Source of the DNA: Papilionanthe hookeriana x Papilionanthe teres
Taxonomy: Eukaryota; Streptophyta; Magnoliopsida; Asparagales; Orchidaceae
Assembly (NCBI GenBank): GCA_022702705.1
Contig: CM040421.1
Location: 3,596,001 to 3,660,000 of the forward strand
DNA length: 64,000 nucleotides
Direction of reading: 5' to 3'
The notes beneath the pieces are model-generated. The model had not been told where the DNA came from, did not search any database, and saw only the letters and a program-made list of their open reading frames with translations. Below, piece after piece: positions 35,801-45,118 of the stretch (positions within the stretch are counted from its first letter, which is position 1; every line of letters begins with the position of its first letter). The translations under genes and the position numbers were made by a program.

Positions 35801-36668
35801 TTTGAGAGAAGTAAAAAGCAGCATAAAAAATAGTCCTGAAAGAGGCCAAACAAAGCTGCACAAGCAATAGAACCATGCAACATAATGGATCGCATTGAAT
35901 AAGAAAAGGACATCCATATTTCATAGCAAAGGAGACAATTTTCACTCCCTGGGCATGCTTACTTCTATCATTGTTTATTTTTCTTACTACTTATTATTTG
36001 TATGCTAAAACAAATGGCAGTGTAGAAATACGTTAGCTAGTAAACAAGCCTATTTATTAAAGTTGCCATTTTGAAAACTCTTCTCTTCACGATTCAAAAA
36101 TAAAAAATGGATTCTCTTCGCACCAACAGCACTAACTCGTAAATTACCAAAGTACTCAACAAAGAAACTGCAGCGAAGATTTACCAAATAAATCAGAGGG
36201 AAGAAATACCAACCCTTTATGTCGACGGCGTATGCTTTTAACCACTTCTTTCACTCCCCTCCTCACGCATTTGGCTTCAGTAGCTGAGGATTAAAAGTTT
36301 CAGATTCAGTGAATCTGTTTAGTAAAAAGTCTAAAAAATGTATGAAAGACCATTAGAGAACAAAACCAAAGACCCAAGCCAAGAAAAAAGACGCAAAAAG
36401 AAGGATCATTCTACTTGAAAATCGACGCCCCTAGAATAGAACTTCCTCCACCACAATCTCAATAACGAAATTGCGTCATTGCAATCGAATGAAAAAAGAT
36501 AAACATTTTAGAAGATAAGGATAAAACAAAAGGAGAAATACCTCTGCGAACGAGCTTGTGAACTCGCTTGCACAGTTTTTTGCCTGCGAGGGGTTTTGCT
36601 ATCGGCGCGAGAGCAATCAATTTCTTTTTCTCCTTTATGACCTTCTCCGTCTCGCTATCGCTACCCAT
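26886..36668 (-). CDS. NHP2: NHP2-like H/ACA snoRNP core protein, four exons
   Basis: Exons in transcript order: 36542-36668, 36214-36283, 27557-27662 and 26886-27047 (complement). All introns are GT-AG, with phases 1, 0 and 0 after exons 1, 2 and 3, and 258, 8551 and 509 bp long. The product is 154 aa, normal for plant NHP2. NHP2 binds H/ACA guide RNAs with dyskerin, NOP10 and GAR1 in the nucleolus for rRNA pseudouridylation. It is an L7Ae-family RNA-binding protein. Visible blocks: ALAPIAKPLAGKKL in exon 1, GVKEVVKSIRR in exon 2, VIAGNISPIDVITHVPILCE and YVPSRE in exon 3, and ATKRPTCCILV in exon 4. The C-terminal helix ends TSNLY. No lesion was seen. Intron 2 is unusually long through transposon insertion. 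Start: first ATG, with the typical MGSDSE beginning. Confidence 0.92.
27225..27480. repeat. ATTTACATATCTAA-type repeat in NHP2 intron 3
   Basis: Words such as ATTTACATATATATTACAC, GTTTACAAATCTAAAACC and ATTTACATCTATAAC recur in both orientations here. They match the motif repeated many times at 31680-33000 in intron 2, so the same low-complexity repeat has reached two introns of the gene. Confidence 0.5.
28285..28790. repeat. Direct repeat, unit 1 (partner at 34225-34730)
   Basis: CATTCTTCATCAA starts both copies. Shared landmarks are ATATTTGAGG, TTTATGGGATA, GTTCCAACAT, ATAACTATCAA-like words, and CCTACCAAGT at the end. The copies are clearly diverged (about 70-75% by eye). The LINE 3' tail begins directly after CCAAGT of this copy. 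Confidence 0.7.
28793..29905 (-). pseudogene. RTE-type LINE, 3' part: reverse transcriptase and tail
   Basis: Read on -, the segment contains RT pieces around 29870-29760 (FIDLEKACDKVPRDIL), then 29755-29507 (VGLHQGSALNLYLFALVMD and a CDD form of the catalytic A/CDD box), 29510-29247 (GLRLSRTKTEYMECNF, FKFLGSIVQ) and 29053-28808 (RLRWFGHI, RRVDV, GRPWKTW). These are hallmarks of plant RTE elements. The 3' end has the usual TTGTTG tail (ACAACAACA on +, 28795) next to the CACTCAGTGGGGTCGG block. Frames are shifted and stopped, so it is inactive. The remainder of the element lies at 33095-34145. Confidence 0.85.
30541..30960 (+). other. CT-rich 5'-UTR-like segment with splice donor
   Basis: The segment is rich in CTCTCTC, CTTCCTCCTCCTCC and TTCTTCTCCC words. 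It contains GCCCTAAC near 30564, unlike the AT-rich surroundings, and ends ATTTGAG|GTAAGGA with a good donor at 30961. This is what the leader exon and first-intron start of a plant gene look like. No coding exon follows on +. It may be a captured promoter/leader fragment carried by a transposon, or an unannotated transcript start inside the NHP2 intron, antisense to NHP2. Confidence 0.4.
31660..33000. repeat. Degenerate ATTTACATATCTAATACTTGA repeats
   Basis: At least ten variants occur, at about 31684, 31743, 31768, 31905, 32026, 32210, 32270, 32310, 32436, 32570 and 32940. The typical form is TATTTACATATCTAACACTT followed by GAATTTAAATG. Spacing is irregular (25-180 bp). The whole stretch has very low GC and no gene; the 65-codon frame at 32647-32844 is made of it. 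Confidence 0.6.
33095..34145 (-). pseudogene. RTE-type LINE, 5' part: leader and endonuclease
   Basis: Read on -, 34145-33880 resembles the conserved 5' leader of plant RTE elements (CTTGTCGGTCCCAAGCCC, then GACGCG and GAGGCCGCTACACC). 33860-33100 carries pieces of the APE-type endonuclease: NGVGVIIDK, IGDKIIVLKI, IFNIKSAYAPQV, and a late DxEKL/NKEYYDLSS stretch near 33120. Many stops and shifts are present. Orientation and order fit it being the 5' half of the element whose 3' half is at 28793-29905. Confidence 0.75.
34146..34840. repeat. Direct repeat, unit 2, plus short flanking block in two copies
   Basis: 34225-34730 matches 28285-28790. The short block 34146-34215 (GAGTAGAGACTAGATTATTA ... 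AAAGCACAAAGAATG) recurs after it at 34755-34835 (GAGTAGATTACTATAC ... AAAGCACAAAAGAATG). The original order was therefore a tandem pair of ~600-bp units, and the LINE inserted inside unit 1. Confidence 0.65.
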
Positions 36669-36920
36669 CTTGTCTTTTGCTTCGCTCTCAGAGGGTCTGC
36701 TAGGGTTTTAGGAGACGCGTCCACCTGCAGATATACTTGGCCTTAGCTACAAATTGGTCAGGATGATTGACTTGGGTTTACAAACTATATAGCCCGCTTT
36801 CACCGAACCACATTCATTGTTGCCAGAATTGTAACTTAAACCCTGCCAAACAACAATTCTACTGAATCTTAAATCTCGTTTCACCCTCGTTTCACCTTGA
36901 TCCTGGACTTAATAGGCCCA
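36669..36920 (-). promoter_or_regulatory. NHP2 promoter/leader with telo-box and site II-like motif
   Basis: Upstream of the NHP2 ATG on -, AAACCCTAG (telo-box) lies at 36700-36708 and TGGGCC (site II-like) at 36915-36920. In plants this pair is characteristic of ribosome-biogenesis genes and supports coordinate expression with ribosomal protein genes. That fits the identity of the gene. No TATA box is obvious. Confidence 0.6.
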
Positions 36921-37061
36921 CAAGTCTCGCGAGTTCCACCTCTCCTTCTCACGCCGCTGTTCCCGTCAATGTGTTTCCCGGCGAGTTTCCGTCGAGACTT
37001 CTACCTTGCTTCTCTGTCGTCTAGGGTTTCAGAAACACGAGGGTTTAGTGATCGTCAATTT
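36895..37061 (+). other. Possible divergent leader exon
   Basis: CT-rich sequence on + (CCACCTCTCCTTCTC, GTTCCCGTC) with CTAGGGTTT at 37021-37029, followed by TTT|GTAAGTTT, a good splice donor at 37062. It looks like the 5' UTR of a gene sharing a bidirectional promoter with NHP2. I found no coding exon downstream before the CACTA remnant. The gene may have lost its body, or lie further away. Confidence 0.35.
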
Positions 37062-38104
37062 GTAAGTTTGTTTTTATAATGTGGAAAACTTGAATTTATT
37101 GTTATATTGGATGATGATTGGATAAATACATTATAAAAGGTAAAGTAATATTCTTTAACAAAAAAATTTACCGATTTAAGAAATTTAATGTTATTTTTGA
37201 TTTGATTTGATTAAATAAAAGCTATTTTATTTAATTAATTTTAAAGAATGATTAATAATTAATTAATATATTAACTTATATTAATTATATTAATAAGCAC
37301 ACTTCATATAAATAAAACGTTTGAAGTAATTTTTTATTTTTGCAATAAAAATTAGATTTCTCGTTTGATGATAAAGTGAACACTTTTACATCATGTGAAG
37401 TATTTCTCAAAATATGTTTAGAGGTGCGTAAGTAATCTAGTAAGGTATGTTGAGACGAGAATACTTAAGTGGATTAGTGGCTTTAGGCTTCGAGAGAAAA
37501 TGTGAAAGAAATATACTCATGAAAAAGTTGGTGTAGTTACAGTGACTGATAAATTTAAAGCTAAAATTTGAATCAATGTTAGATTGATTATAAATCTTCG
37601 ACAATTCTAATAGCAGTAGGCTATTAATGTTTCTATTTTGAGCCAAACTAAGATTTTATCAAGAAATTTGATCCAAAATTTTTACTCATAGCTCGACTCG
37701 TTTATTTCGATCTGATCTCCATTCGAGCTAAAATTCAAATCAAACAATTTTGGAGCGATTGTCATTGTTCAAACTATCTAAAACGATCAGTTCTTTTAAT
37801 GATGTGATCACCCATTATTACAACTCCGTCATTAGATCTGCTACTAAAATTAAATTCTTTATATTTAGTTGAATGCAATTTATAATGTGTTAATTAATGT
37901 CTGGTTTGAAGGTATATTTGAATATTCGTATATTAAGATCAAGGATGTATAATAGACTTTATCCATATAGAAAAGGACCACCGAAGAGTTGATGAACGAT
38001 GAGACCATCGTGGTAGCAATAATACAACTTCTAACTTTTCTATATGAGGGTAGGTTTTGGTGTCCATATTCAAAACATAAGAATCGAGTAAACTTAATGC
38101 ATGA
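37062..38104. other. AT-rich intergenic; short LINE scrap
   Basis: No gene. 37795-37875 resembles part of the LINE at about 29390-29470 (GTCATTAGATCTGCTACTAAAATT versus GTCACTAGATCTACTATTAC), so a small RTE fragment is likely. The remainder is featureless. Confidence 0.4.
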
Positions 38105-39480
38105 TAAAGTCATATGATTTATATTGTCGGGTTTCAGCTTAATTACAAGATCTATAATTCACATGGGGAGGTTGACCCTACAACATTCAGCTATGCTCTT
38201 GCGACGAGCTATCATCCACAACATAGATTTCATTCAAGTAAATTTGAAGAAATGATCTTTAATAGAATAAGACAACATTATCCAAAGTCAAGTGTAGAAA
38301 GAGGAACCAAACCATCAGGCTCAAACATTTTATTATTTACTGAATGAAGCTCAAAGGCCATTGTGAGAGAAACACACTTCCTATTCTGAGTTATATGTAG
38401 CTCTAAGAATGCTTAAAATTAAAACAGAGTTTAACATGCCACGATAGTACTTCGATCAGTTTGCAACATTATTGAAAGCAACTAATCCAAAGGAGAATTT
38501 AGTTCTGGAAGAATTATACTAGACAAAAAAGCTTGTCTCCAAGTTATGGTTCAAAACATAGAAGATTGATTGTTATGTGAACGGATGCAAGCTATTTTAT
38601 AAGTTTGGCGCAGCAGAGACTTGGTACAGATTCTATAGCTCTATAAAATTCAAACCTCAGAATAAGAAAATAAGATTTGGAAAGAAGTTCCACACATTTG
38701 TCTCCTCTATCTACCGCTTATTTCATGTCTTCAGAGATTCATTACTTCTGCGAGTACTGCTTCACATATGATGTGGCATTGTACCATGTCAAGGGATATT
38801 AACTCAATGAGTCATCTCACAAATGGAGAGGCATGGAAAAAATTTGATTGTATACATCCTAAATTTGTTGCGGAAGCACGTAACTTGAGACTTGGTTAAT
38901 GCTTTGATGGCTTCTCACTGTACAGTCGGACTGTGACACCCTACTCTTGTTAGCTAGTGATTATTGTGCCATAGAATCTTCCCCCCGAGATGTGCATGAA
39001 AATGCTATTTTATTCCTTGCCTGGATTATATCAGGTCCCAGTAGTTCTAGAGGTCGGATTGGTGTATATTTGCAACCATTGATAGATGAGCTGAAAATTC
39101 TTTGGGAAAGAGGTGTCATGACATATGATGTTACAATGAAACATAATTTTTTTTATGAAAGCTGTATTAAAGTGGAAAATAAGTGATTTTTCAGCTTATG
39201 GAATAGTATTTGGGTGGAGCGATGTGAGAAAGTTAGCATGTTAATATTGCATGAATTCATCTAAGGCATTAACACTTCAGTGTGAAAGAAAGAATTCATG
39301 GTTTGACTGTCATCTTTTATGTTTAAATGTTGAACATCTCTTCAAGAGAAAAAGGAATGCATTTAGAAGAAATAAAATTGAAAAATCAATGCACCTCCAA
39401 TAGCATTTGGGGAAGATTTATTTCAGATTATTAGTAAACATTCCAAAGATTAGTTTTTTTCCCTAGCTATCTTCACATCT
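38105..39480 (+). pseudogene. CACTA (En/Spm) TNP2-like transposase remnant
   Basis: Pieces on + follow the order of TNP2-type transposases (Transposase_21): a YKIYNSHGE block at about 38140 (like the YxxWxxHGE element), VNGCKLFYKF at about 38580, SHLTNGEAWKKFD and NLRLG at about 38800-38900, DGFSLY at about 38905, VYLQPLIDELKILWERGV at about 39065-39120, and a late SGWS-like/KLAC block at about 39215. Frames 38114-38347, 38577-38771 and 38947-39186 are separated by stops and shifts. No CACTA ends or subterminal repeats were found. Confidence 0.7.
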
Positions 39481-39699
39481 CCCACTAGGCTTTGGAGTTA
39501 CTCATAAGTCAATAAAAAATCTATTTCAAAACTTTCTTCACTGTAGTGGAGTAATAAAATAAAATAAAATAAAAAGAAAGAAATCTCTAAAAGTTTAAGA
39601 GTTTCAATACTCATCCCGAAAATCTCCACGACAAGAATGGAGCATGGAATGAAACTAATATTAAGAAAATTTTGAAGTTTAGAAAATGTCATCACTAAA

Positions 39700-42085
39700 A
39701 CTAATCTTCTAGTTTGCCATCAAACTTAACTTGGTTGTAAGCAAGAATGCTATGTCTGATGGAGTAGTAATCAAGTTTGGAGAAGCATTTAATAACACTG
39801 ACGCCAAACTTAGGAATGTCAATATTGTTGTTGTCAAGTCAGAGACTGTCAAGTCTATTGAGCTTGTTATGGAGTTTAACTTGAAGTCTAATAATGAGTT
39901 CCTCTCTTTGTAGAGAATATTAGTTGAGAAGAACTCTGTTGTTGTTGCCAAGTTCACTGTCAGGACTGTTACTATTTCTACTGCTACTGGAGTCGTTTCT
40001 ATTGCTACTACTAGAGTTATTTCAGCTACAGGTACTAGCTTTGTTGTTATCGTGCCTGCTTCTGCCCTCGTGTTATTAAAAAAAAGGAGGTTCAGTTTAC
40101 TGATGTACTTGTAGTTCAAAAAGATTTGGCTTTTGCTCTGGTACCCTATGTATTCAAAGTTGGGTCTAGCTCGAGGTTAGCACCTCTAACCCAAAAATAG
40201 AGAAGAAATAGGAACTAGAAAATTTTCTTGTAAAGGAGGAAGCTGGACTGTTTCAGACCTCACATCCTCTTGGTGGGAGTAGGTTTCACCTTTTGTCCGC
40301 AACCCTCATGAACGAAAATTTTCTTAAGTTTGCTGCTACGCCACCTCAACCATTCCACTACAATAATTGTAATAAGGAAAAGGCGAAGTTTACATCACTG
40401 ACCCAAGTTTGGTCTATTTTCAAGAGATTGGCTAAGAAGGAGATATGCTTTGTTGCTAAGATTTTGAAAAAGATGGCGTGTGTTGTATAACACTAGATGA
40501 AGACTAGGAAAGATATGCCTGTTGCAAGGCATTATGAACCTGTTAGGAGGGTCATCAGGAAGGGAGAGGTTCCGACCCCGCGGATCTCTGCTAAGATCTC
40601 TCAGAGAGATCATTTTGTTATTGTTATTTATGTCGTTGTTGTTCCAACACCAGTTAGAATTCATGTTAAGCATTGTTTGAGAGTTTGTTTGTTTACAACA
40701 ACTGTTGTTGTGATTGCTAATGCTTCACCAAAGCTTCTAGGATGAGTATCGCTCAACTCCTATCTTAGAAAGAGGTTGGTGCCCATTGTAACAAATGAAA
40801 ACCTCTTGTTCTTGTCGAAGATGATGAGTATAGCAAGAGATCACTCGTTGATGTATCTGGTCTGCATGTCAAGAGACATACTTTCTACCAATATGTTAAA
40901 ACCACCGATAAGACACCTAATCTTATGGTATCAACACCAAAGATAATACCATGGAAACCTAAGGTCATTGGGTCACCTTTGGAAAAGTCTCAAAATATAT
41001 GCTTTCAAGGAGAATTCTAAGTTTGAAGTTTTGTCAGTTGAAATTACCGTTATGCCAGAGCTTATTCCAAAGATGTTGCTCATCAAAGTACTCTGATTAG
41101 GCTTAAGGTTGTAAAAGGAAGGTCATAGAAGAATCTTTGGAGAAATTCAAAGAAGATATTAAACAACTGTTAGAAGAGTGAGAAAAGGAATATATCGATG
41201 AAGAAGATGATTTATTTTACATGGAGGAAGATTTTGTTGAAGTTCATATGGTAGAAAGCAAAGCTACCTTGTCTTTGCGGGATTTTCCATTGACTGCTGA
41301 GGAAAGTGTCCTTGAGGCCCTACAAAGGGACATTCAATAAAAAAATGAGCAGATTAGTCATCTAGAAAAGTGGATGGAGGAGATGATGACCGTAATGACC
41401 ATTCTTCATAGTGCCTCAGTCACCATGAGCAATAGTTGCAAAAGTAAATCAACCAGAAGTCATTCATGTTCCTAATATGAAGAAAGAGATTACATATGGT
41501 AGTGGGGATGGTCTATCAAGGAAGGATTCTACTTAAAGCCTAATATTGGAGAAAGTTATCAAACAAATTAAAGAATAACAAGTGAGATATGCCCAGGATA
41601 AGTCCAAGAAGGGGCATTAATTCTGAAGGGAAAACCATACATAGAAGAATTTGATGTCATAATATCCAAAAGGATTCGTACCACCACTTTTTAAAACATT
41701 TGAAGGGACATGAAATCCTCAACAATGCATTGCACACTTTCAGGCAAGCTATTGCAACATGGGGGGTGATGATGCTTTGTTGTTTTTTCAGTTCATCAAA
41801 AGTCTTTCATGAGTTGCCTTTAGCTAGTATGCACAGCTACCAAACTGTTTTGTAAAGACATACACAAAATTTGAAGAAAAAAAAATTCGTTAAACGGTTT
41901 GCTAGAGCTCAACACCACATCATCATTGGTAATCTTGTGGTAGAGAAACATAAACTGAGGTGTTGAGCTGTAGCAAACCGTTTAACGAAAATTTTTGTTT
42001 CTCTACCACCAGATTACCAATGATGATGTGGTGTTGAGTGCTAGCATGAAGTGCAAACTACAACTCTATGAGCAACATGCAATCG
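39700..42085 (+). pseudogene. Family-C gypsy-like gag region, part 1
   Basis: From about 41640 on + there are gag-like pieces in shifting frames: GKPYIEEFD, YPKGFVPPLFKTFEGT, CIAHFQASYCNMGGDDALLFFQFIKSL, then the frame KFVKRFARAQHHIIIGNLVVEK at about 41883-41955. They match the capsid pattern of a plant Ty3/gypsy group (F-GTxxPxQHIAHF ... FVxSL ... FxxRFxxA). 39731-41600 is an upstream region rich in GTT/GTC repeats and Lys/Glu codons, whose identity I do not recognise. The solo LTR interrupts it at 42091. Confidence 0.55.
41881..42036. repeat. Shuffled inverted duplication (A-B-A'-B')
   Basis: Block A (41881-41916) and block B (41910-41950) are gag coding sequence. A' (41959-41996) is the reverse complement of A and B' (41997-42036) the reverse complement of B, each with only a few mismatches. 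A simple palindrome would read A-B-B'-A'; here each block is inverted separately and kept in the original order. Confidence 0.85.
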
Positions 42086-42090
42086 ATATT

Positions 42091-42110
42091 TGATGCACCA
42101 AAAATATGTT

Positions 42111-42186
<76 letters not shown>

Positions 42187-43766
42187 ACTCATTTTTTGTG
42201 ATATTGCACTTTAAAGGAATGTATTTTTTATGTTCTGCTGCAGGTATGATGATTTTAGGTGTTTAGAGCAAAATGAAGCAAAAAGAAATGAATTTGAAGC
42301 AAAAAAGAGGCAAAAGGGGAAATTCAGCCTGCTGGTGCCGGTGGCGCCCTATTCAGCACCGAAAAGCCCAAAGTCGATGGAGACCAAATTCAATGTATTT
42401 GGACGATTTTTGAAGGGTTTCTTGAGGAAAATCTTTAGTAATTTGTTTCTAAACTATTTCAAATAGATTTGGATGCCAAAAAAAGAGAGAGAAGAGAGGG
42501 AGAGGATTCTTGGGAGTGTGAGTAAAGTGTGTTAGGTTTTGGAGTGTGAGTGTGTGAGTAAAGCGTGTAGAAGCTTGTTTTGTGTGAGATTTTTCTCTAA
42601 AGAGTGTAGAAGAAGGAAGAAAGTGAGAGTTTGCTTCTTCCTTACTATTCTAAAGAGGGAATTAAGTGTTGTTGTGAAGAGAGAAAAGAATTCAAAGGGA
42701 CTTAAAGGGATTTTCTTAGGGAATAAATCGAGATAAGTTGTATTTACTTTTAGTGGTTTGTATGACTTTACTTTTATATATAAAATCCATGTTTTGTTAT
42801 ATCTTCCTCATGAATTCTGAGTAGTTTACTTTGGCTTTCTCCTTGCAATGAGATGTGATGAAGTGGTGATGTAGATTTAATGTGTCATTTAAATGTTAAG
42901 AAATTGTGATGATTTTTCACTTCGTACTTCATTTACTTTTTGATCTAGCCAATTGAATTGTTAAAACTTATTGTGAAACATTCAATCCAAGAGGACTAAG
43001 TGTTCTATAATAAAAGTGGAGAATTCATTTAATGTCCATCAATGAGTTATGTATTTCATAGGGGTTGAGTGCAAATAAATAGAGAAATGTGGTTTGATGG
43101 GTGTCGAATTGGAGATTTTAGGGTGACAGACTGAAATCTCCAATTTGGTCCTAGAGTTTGGTAACTAAAGCTAGGGTTAGCCTTCAGGTTAAGGGAAGTG
43201 GGAGCTCTAAAGTGAGAGCCAGTATCCTCCCAACCAAATCGTGGATTTAGGGATTAAGCCTATGATTTGCCAATGTTCTTTACATAACTCTGAAGAGGGG
43301 GTACTCTAAAGAGGGTAAAGAATATAAATGCTCCTATTTGGCATAATACAAAATTTTATCAATCTATATCATTCACTCATCATAGAATCATTGTAAGGGG
43401 AAAGATGCATTTTCCATATTTGAGCCTTTCATTACAAAACTTTGTATGTGTTAGTTAATTATGTTTAAAAAAATTTAGAAAGTAACTTTAGTTAACTCAT
43501 CCTTTAGTTATCGTTACACTAGCAACTTTAATATTTCTTGAACTTGTATTGCGAATTGAATATTGAATTTCATTCCTATACTATATTTTGAGTAGTTCCA
43601 ACCTTCCTCGTGGGATCGATAACCAGGACTCCATTAGAGCACTGTATTACTTGAACGATATGTATACTTGCGTATACGAATGGCTGCTTAATTATTAAAT
43701 TGATCTTACTGTGAAACTGAATTGAATATACCTTTGAGAATTAACGCTTTTAGCAGCGACCAGTCA
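42091..43766 (+). mobile_element. Solo LTR of family B with ATATT target duplication
   Basis: It starts TGATGCACCAAAAATATG and ends GCGACCAGTCA. Perfect 5-bp duplications ATATT lie at 42086-42090 and 43767-43771. It matches the LTR at 13931-15630 through the leader (GTGATATTGCACTTTAAA), the GGTTGAGTGCAAATAAATAGAG block and the GATCGATAACCAGGACTCC block. An (AT)n tract at about 42116-42182 has expanded inside it. Internal domain and second LTR are absent, as expected after recombination between LTRs. The small frames 42230-42466 and 42539-42736 are LTR sequence. Confidence 0.92.
42116..42182. repeat. (TA)n microsatellite inside the solo LTR
   Basis: A pure TA run of about 67 bp; the 13931 copy has only TACATATACAT at the same place, so it expanded after the copies separated. 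Confidence 0.9.
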
Positions 43767-44345
43767 ATATTCTATTGAAAGGTATCCACTGACCAGTAGC
43801 TTTTTTACTCAAGGGTTTTACTATAAAGACTTTTAAAAAGCTACTTATCAAAGTCGGGAGTCTCCAGAAAAAAGCCAAATAGCTTAGTTTTATTCAAAAT
43901 TCTAAGAAGCAGAAGCCAATAAAAGCTTTTGAGAATAAATCTGGAACCATTGTTGCGGTAGATAAAGGCAAACAACATATGCAAATTCAGGCCGAATAAT
44001 CTCAACATAATTACCAATCATCTCAATCTAAGAAACAATATAGTCATAACTTATTTCAACATAGATCATACCAAACATATGACATACCAGAACTAACTTT
44101 GGATGAAGGGTTGAATAAAGTGTATTCTTTTAAGGATGAGGTGGTGCGAAAGTTGTTCCACAATTTAATTAAGAAATTAAAGTTCAAGTTACTTAAGCCA
44201 AAAAATCTAGACGAAGTTAATGAGAGGATCACCCAAAGTACTATCCAAACCACATAATGATTAATCACACCATAGAGGACTATTTTAGTTTCAAAGATTT
44301 TCTTGAGCATAATTTTAAGAAATGGAACATAGCGATCCCAAGACT
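43767..44345 (+). pseudogene. Family-C gag region, part 2
   Basis: It continues the interrupted element. At about 44160-44310 the pieces KKLKFKLLKPK, NLDEVNE, NHTIEDYFSFKDFL resemble the late gag segment with a YHR-HxxxxCFxFKD pattern; the conserved Cys of that block is replaced. Stops are frequent. Its position directly after the solo LTR and the shared orientation support one original element. Confidence 0.5.
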
Positions 44346-45113
44346 ATTTAAAAGAACCTGAATAATGTTATATCAATATGATTTATGTTCATCCAATTAT
44401 TCCGATCGATCCATATACAACCAATCATGGGCGTGTTGACCTTAATTTTGATGAGGACTAATTCTTCTCTTAGAAGCCTAGGATTGAGCCATAGGACTTT
44501 CCTGTTGACTATCCTAGAAGACTAATGATAGATCTCACCTCCTTTAGAAGCTCAAACCACTTCTTTACACTTTCTGGAGTCTCACCCGTGTGGTTTTGAA
44601 CACTAGCACTTAGAAGGTTGAAACCAACACGAGGAAGCTTAAAGAGTCCTCAAAGGACCACCATGCCTTAAGGCAACCCTGGGTGGCTTGGTCTTGCACA
44701 CACACACTCAAATCTATCAAATTCACACACCCTAGACCCTAAAATCTTGAGTTACTCCTTGATTTATTTGGAAACTCATGCGGGTAGTCCCAAGCCCTTA
44801 GACTTTGGTTAGGATGACTAGAACCAAAATGTGGAGGCTCCAAAATGAGTTTTCATCTGGATCACATGGCTTTTGGAAGGCTATTCAAGGTTTGCATGTT
44901 CATCATACTGTCGATTGCCAAATTGAAATCTGTCAGCTGTCGGAATGGGAATCTCGTCGGCTGCTTTCAAAATATGATTTAACTTAATATATATTTTTAA
45001 TTAATTTTAAAATAGTATTTTAATTTTGAAAAATACGAGACCGAGTTGAGCTGATACGTTTAATAGTTTACATAGTCGAGCCTAACACCGCGAATAGTAA
45101 GTTATCTCGAAAG
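44346..45113. other. No gene recognised
   Basis: Mixed-composition sequence without a domain. The frame at 44805-44987 is unsupported. It may be the remainder of family C, or older flank of family A. Confidence 0.5.
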
Positions 45114-45118
45114 ATAGA

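Larger units (their letters stand above)
27663..36213 (-). other. NHP2 intron 2, 8.55 kb, host to nested insertions
   Basis: The donor is GTTGGT just below 36214 and the acceptor GATGCAG just above 27662. It contains a tandem duplicated ~600-bp segment, an RTE LINE in two parts and 3.2 kb of other DNA. No frame of 27663-28280 or 34840-36210 is recognised as coding; the 78-codon hydrophobic minus frame at 35681-35917 has no support. Confidence 0.85.

Noticed and set aside
35681..35945. Hydrophobic minus-strand frames in NHP2 intron 2
   Set aside because: They look membrane-like only because of T-rich codons; two overlapping frames, no conserved motif, intronic position.
39709..40119. 136-codon minus-strand frame rich in Thr/Val/Leu
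   Set aside because: It is a low-complexity shadow of GTT/GTC-repeat DNA in family C; no signal peptide, domain or splice support.
13931..43766. Reading the two family-B LTRs as the ends of one 30-kb element
   Set aside because: The 42091 copy has its own perfect ATATT target duplication, and host genes lie between the two, so they are independent insertions.
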